Assembly: GCA_021797055.1 (NCBI GenBank)
Contig: JAKAAI010000092.1
Coordinates: 1 to 7,042, forward strand
Direction of reading: 5' to 3'
From: Thermoplasmata archaeon
GTDB lineage: Archaea > Thermoplasmatota > Thermoplasmata > Thermoplasmatales > Thermoplasmataceae
DNA: 7,042 nt
Numbering within the stretch: the stretch's first letter is position 1; every line of letters starts with the position of its first letter. This document shows, one piece after another, positions 6,230-7,042 of the stretch. The notes under the pieces are model-generated. The model worked only from the letters and a program-made list of their open reading frames with translations. It was not told where the DNA came from and did not search any database. A program made the position numbers and the translations under genes.

Positions 6230-6506
6230 CCTCCTAGATACAATAACTTCCTTCTTTATTGGAGCAATAATCGGGGGGAACCTGGTGAGGTTTCCATTCA
6301 GGACTAAAAGTTATGTGGGCTTGGAAAGCATAGTTGGTAGAAGGTGCAGGGTGACCTCTGTATCCGGGAATAGAATAGAGGTTGTGGCAAACTCACAGAT
6401 CTGGGCAGCAGTTCCAGTGCATAATGGAGATAAGTTCTTTCCGGGTGAGATTGTGCTGATTAAGGGTGTGGATGGCCTGAGGTTGCAGATTGAAAAGTTG
6501 AAATAA
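6162..6506 (+). CDS. NfeD-like short membrane protein with OB-fold domain (114 aa)
   Basis: Residues 17-42 form one hydrophobic helix with Gly-rich turns (IGAIIGGN). Residues 52-113 match the C-terminal OB-fold of NfeD proteins. The features seen are GLESIVGRRCRVTSV, then the strand-turn GNRIEV, the conserved Trp81 in SQIWAAV, a GEIVLIKGVDGL turn and a closing LQIEKL strand. NfeD proteins work in the membrane with stomatin/SPFH-family partners, usually encoded next door. No such gene is in this window. This is the short form without the ClpP-like protease domain. Start 6162 is used here; ATG 6195 (residue 12) would still keep the whole helix and is a real alternative, since the A/T-rich AAAAAATTTT before 6162 would place a transcript start near 6180. 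The family call is good; the exact start is not. Confidence 0.8.
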   Translation: METPYLSSTKTMPVNELELILIILLDTITSFFIGAIIGGNLVRFPFRTKSYVGLESIVGRRCRVTSVSGNRIEVVANSQIWAAVPVHNGDKFFPGEIVLIKGVDGLRLQIEKLK

Positions 6507-6510
6507 AGTA

Positions 6511-6516
6511 TTTTTT
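6511..6516 (+). terminator. T6 terminator candidate after the NfeD-like gene
   Basis: A run of six T begins five bases after the TAA at 6504-6506 and lies ahead of the next promoter. This is a plausible hairpin-independent archaeal terminator and supports separate transcription of the following hydrolase gene. Confidence 0.4.
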
Positions 6517-6527
6517 GAATCCTGTGG

Positions 6528-6543
6528 ATTAAAGATATTAATA
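6528..6543 (+). promoter_or_regulatory. TATA promoter for the cysteine hydrolase gene
   Basis: ATTAAAGATATTAATA contains a TATA-like core (ATATTAATA, about 6535-6543), with A-rich sequence before it. The core centre lies about 24 bases before ATG 6562, which would start transcription at or near the first codon. No ribosome site is visible between the box and the ATG, in line with a leaderless message. Confidence 0.55.
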
Positions 6544-6561
6544 GTCAAGATATCTTGGCGT

Positions 6562-7042
6562 ATGGTAAAGGTTTCTCCTTCAGCTGCACTTGTCATAATT
6601 GATGTGCAGAAAGGATTTGACGAGCCCTTTTGGGGCAGCAGGAATAATCCTAATGCTGAGAAAGTAATGGAAGACGTGCTCCGCAGGTTCAGATCAAATG
6701 GCAGAAAGATAATCCATGTGAGGCATGATTCACTCAATCCCAATTCCCTCCTCAGAGCCGGCAAGCCAGGCTTTGAATTCAAGAACGAAGTCAGGCCGCT
6801 TGAAAATGAAACGATGATAACCAAACGCGTGAACAGTGCATTCATTGGTACCAAACTGGAGAGCATTCTTCGTGAAATGGGAGAACCTGAGGTATATATT
6901 ATGGGCCTTACCACCGATCACTGTGTGAGCGTAACTGCAAGGATGTCTGGAAACCTCGGATTCAGGACATTTGTGATCAGGGATGCCTGCGCAGCTCATG
7001 CTAAGGTGCTGGACGGAAAGGAGATTGATGCTGACACAGTAC
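6562..7042 (+). CDS. isochorismatase-family cysteine hydrolase (N-terminal 160 aa, partial)
   Basis: The frame runs from ATG 6562 off the window edge and gives 160 residues of a family usually 170-210 long, so most of it is present. The family's catalytic triad is visible. Asp14 lies in ALVIIDVQKGF. Lys88 lies in ITKRVNSAFIGT. The nucleophile Cys121 lies in GLTTDHCVSVTA, followed by the helix ARMSGNLGF and the strand FVIRDACAAH. These alpha/beta hydrolases cut amide, vinyl-ether or related bonds in small molecules (nicotinamide, N-carbamoylsarcosine, isochorismate). The residues here do not single out a substrate. Isochorismatase activity itself is not implied, since no siderophore genes are nearby. 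The protein should be cytosolic. A TATA box about 24 bases before the ATG and a T tract after the preceding gene suggest its own leaderless transcript. Confidence 0.92.
   Translation, partial: MVKVSPSAALVIIDVQKGFDEPFWGSRNNPNAEKVMEDVLRRFRSNGRKIIHVRHDSLNPNSLLRAGKPGFEFKNEVRPLENETMITKRVNSAFIGTKLESILREMGEPEVYIMGLTTDHCVSVTARMSGNLGFRTFVIRDACAAHAKVLDGKEIDADTV

Noticed and set aside
6393..6999. Two - strand frames at the right end
   Set aside because: Antisense to the NfeD-like and isochorismatase-family genes, both supported by family motifs.

Overview
The window looks like chromosomal DNA of an archaeon, most plausibly from the Thermoplasmata. This rests on several features seen together. TATA-type promoters sit about 25 bases in front of start codons with no leader. 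Arginine is often encoded by AGG. A secreted-domain protein carries ten N-glycosylation sequons. Some genes start with TTG. The lineage is inferred from these features and was not tested by any search.

Left edge (1-1044): the tail of an unrecognised gene ends at 129. An AT-rich stretch follows that holds a TATA-like promoter, a possible 28-residue membrane microprotein (313-399) and a 65-residue two-helix membrane protein (725-922). The latter has a TATA box placed for leaderless transcription.

Core (1045-4785): three tightly spaced genes on the + strand form a probable operon. The first (389 aa) is unrecognised, but its C-terminal half has a kinase-like motif pair. The second (510 aa) is mostly helical, with a charged coiled coil and a His/Gly-rich tail. 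The third (345 aa) is a membrane protein with a signal peptide, a glycosylated outer domain, one membrane helix, a Pro/Asn/Gln linker and a cytoplasmic four-cysteine zinc ribbon. Together they could be an uncharacterised membrane signalling or surface system. This is the most interesting part of the window, but its function is unknown.

Right part (4786-7042): a convergent GNAT-family acetyltransferase gene with a long N-terminal domain lies on the - strand. Next to it is a start-less open stretch that looks like a gene remnant. Then come a short NfeD-like membrane/OB-fold protein whose start region is enclosed by a perfect 14-bp inverted repeat, and an isochorismatase-family cysteine hydrolase that runs off the window and has a well-placed leaderless promoter. 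These right-hand genes look like independent units rather than one pathway. No tRNA, rRNA, CRISPR array or intact mobile element was seen.
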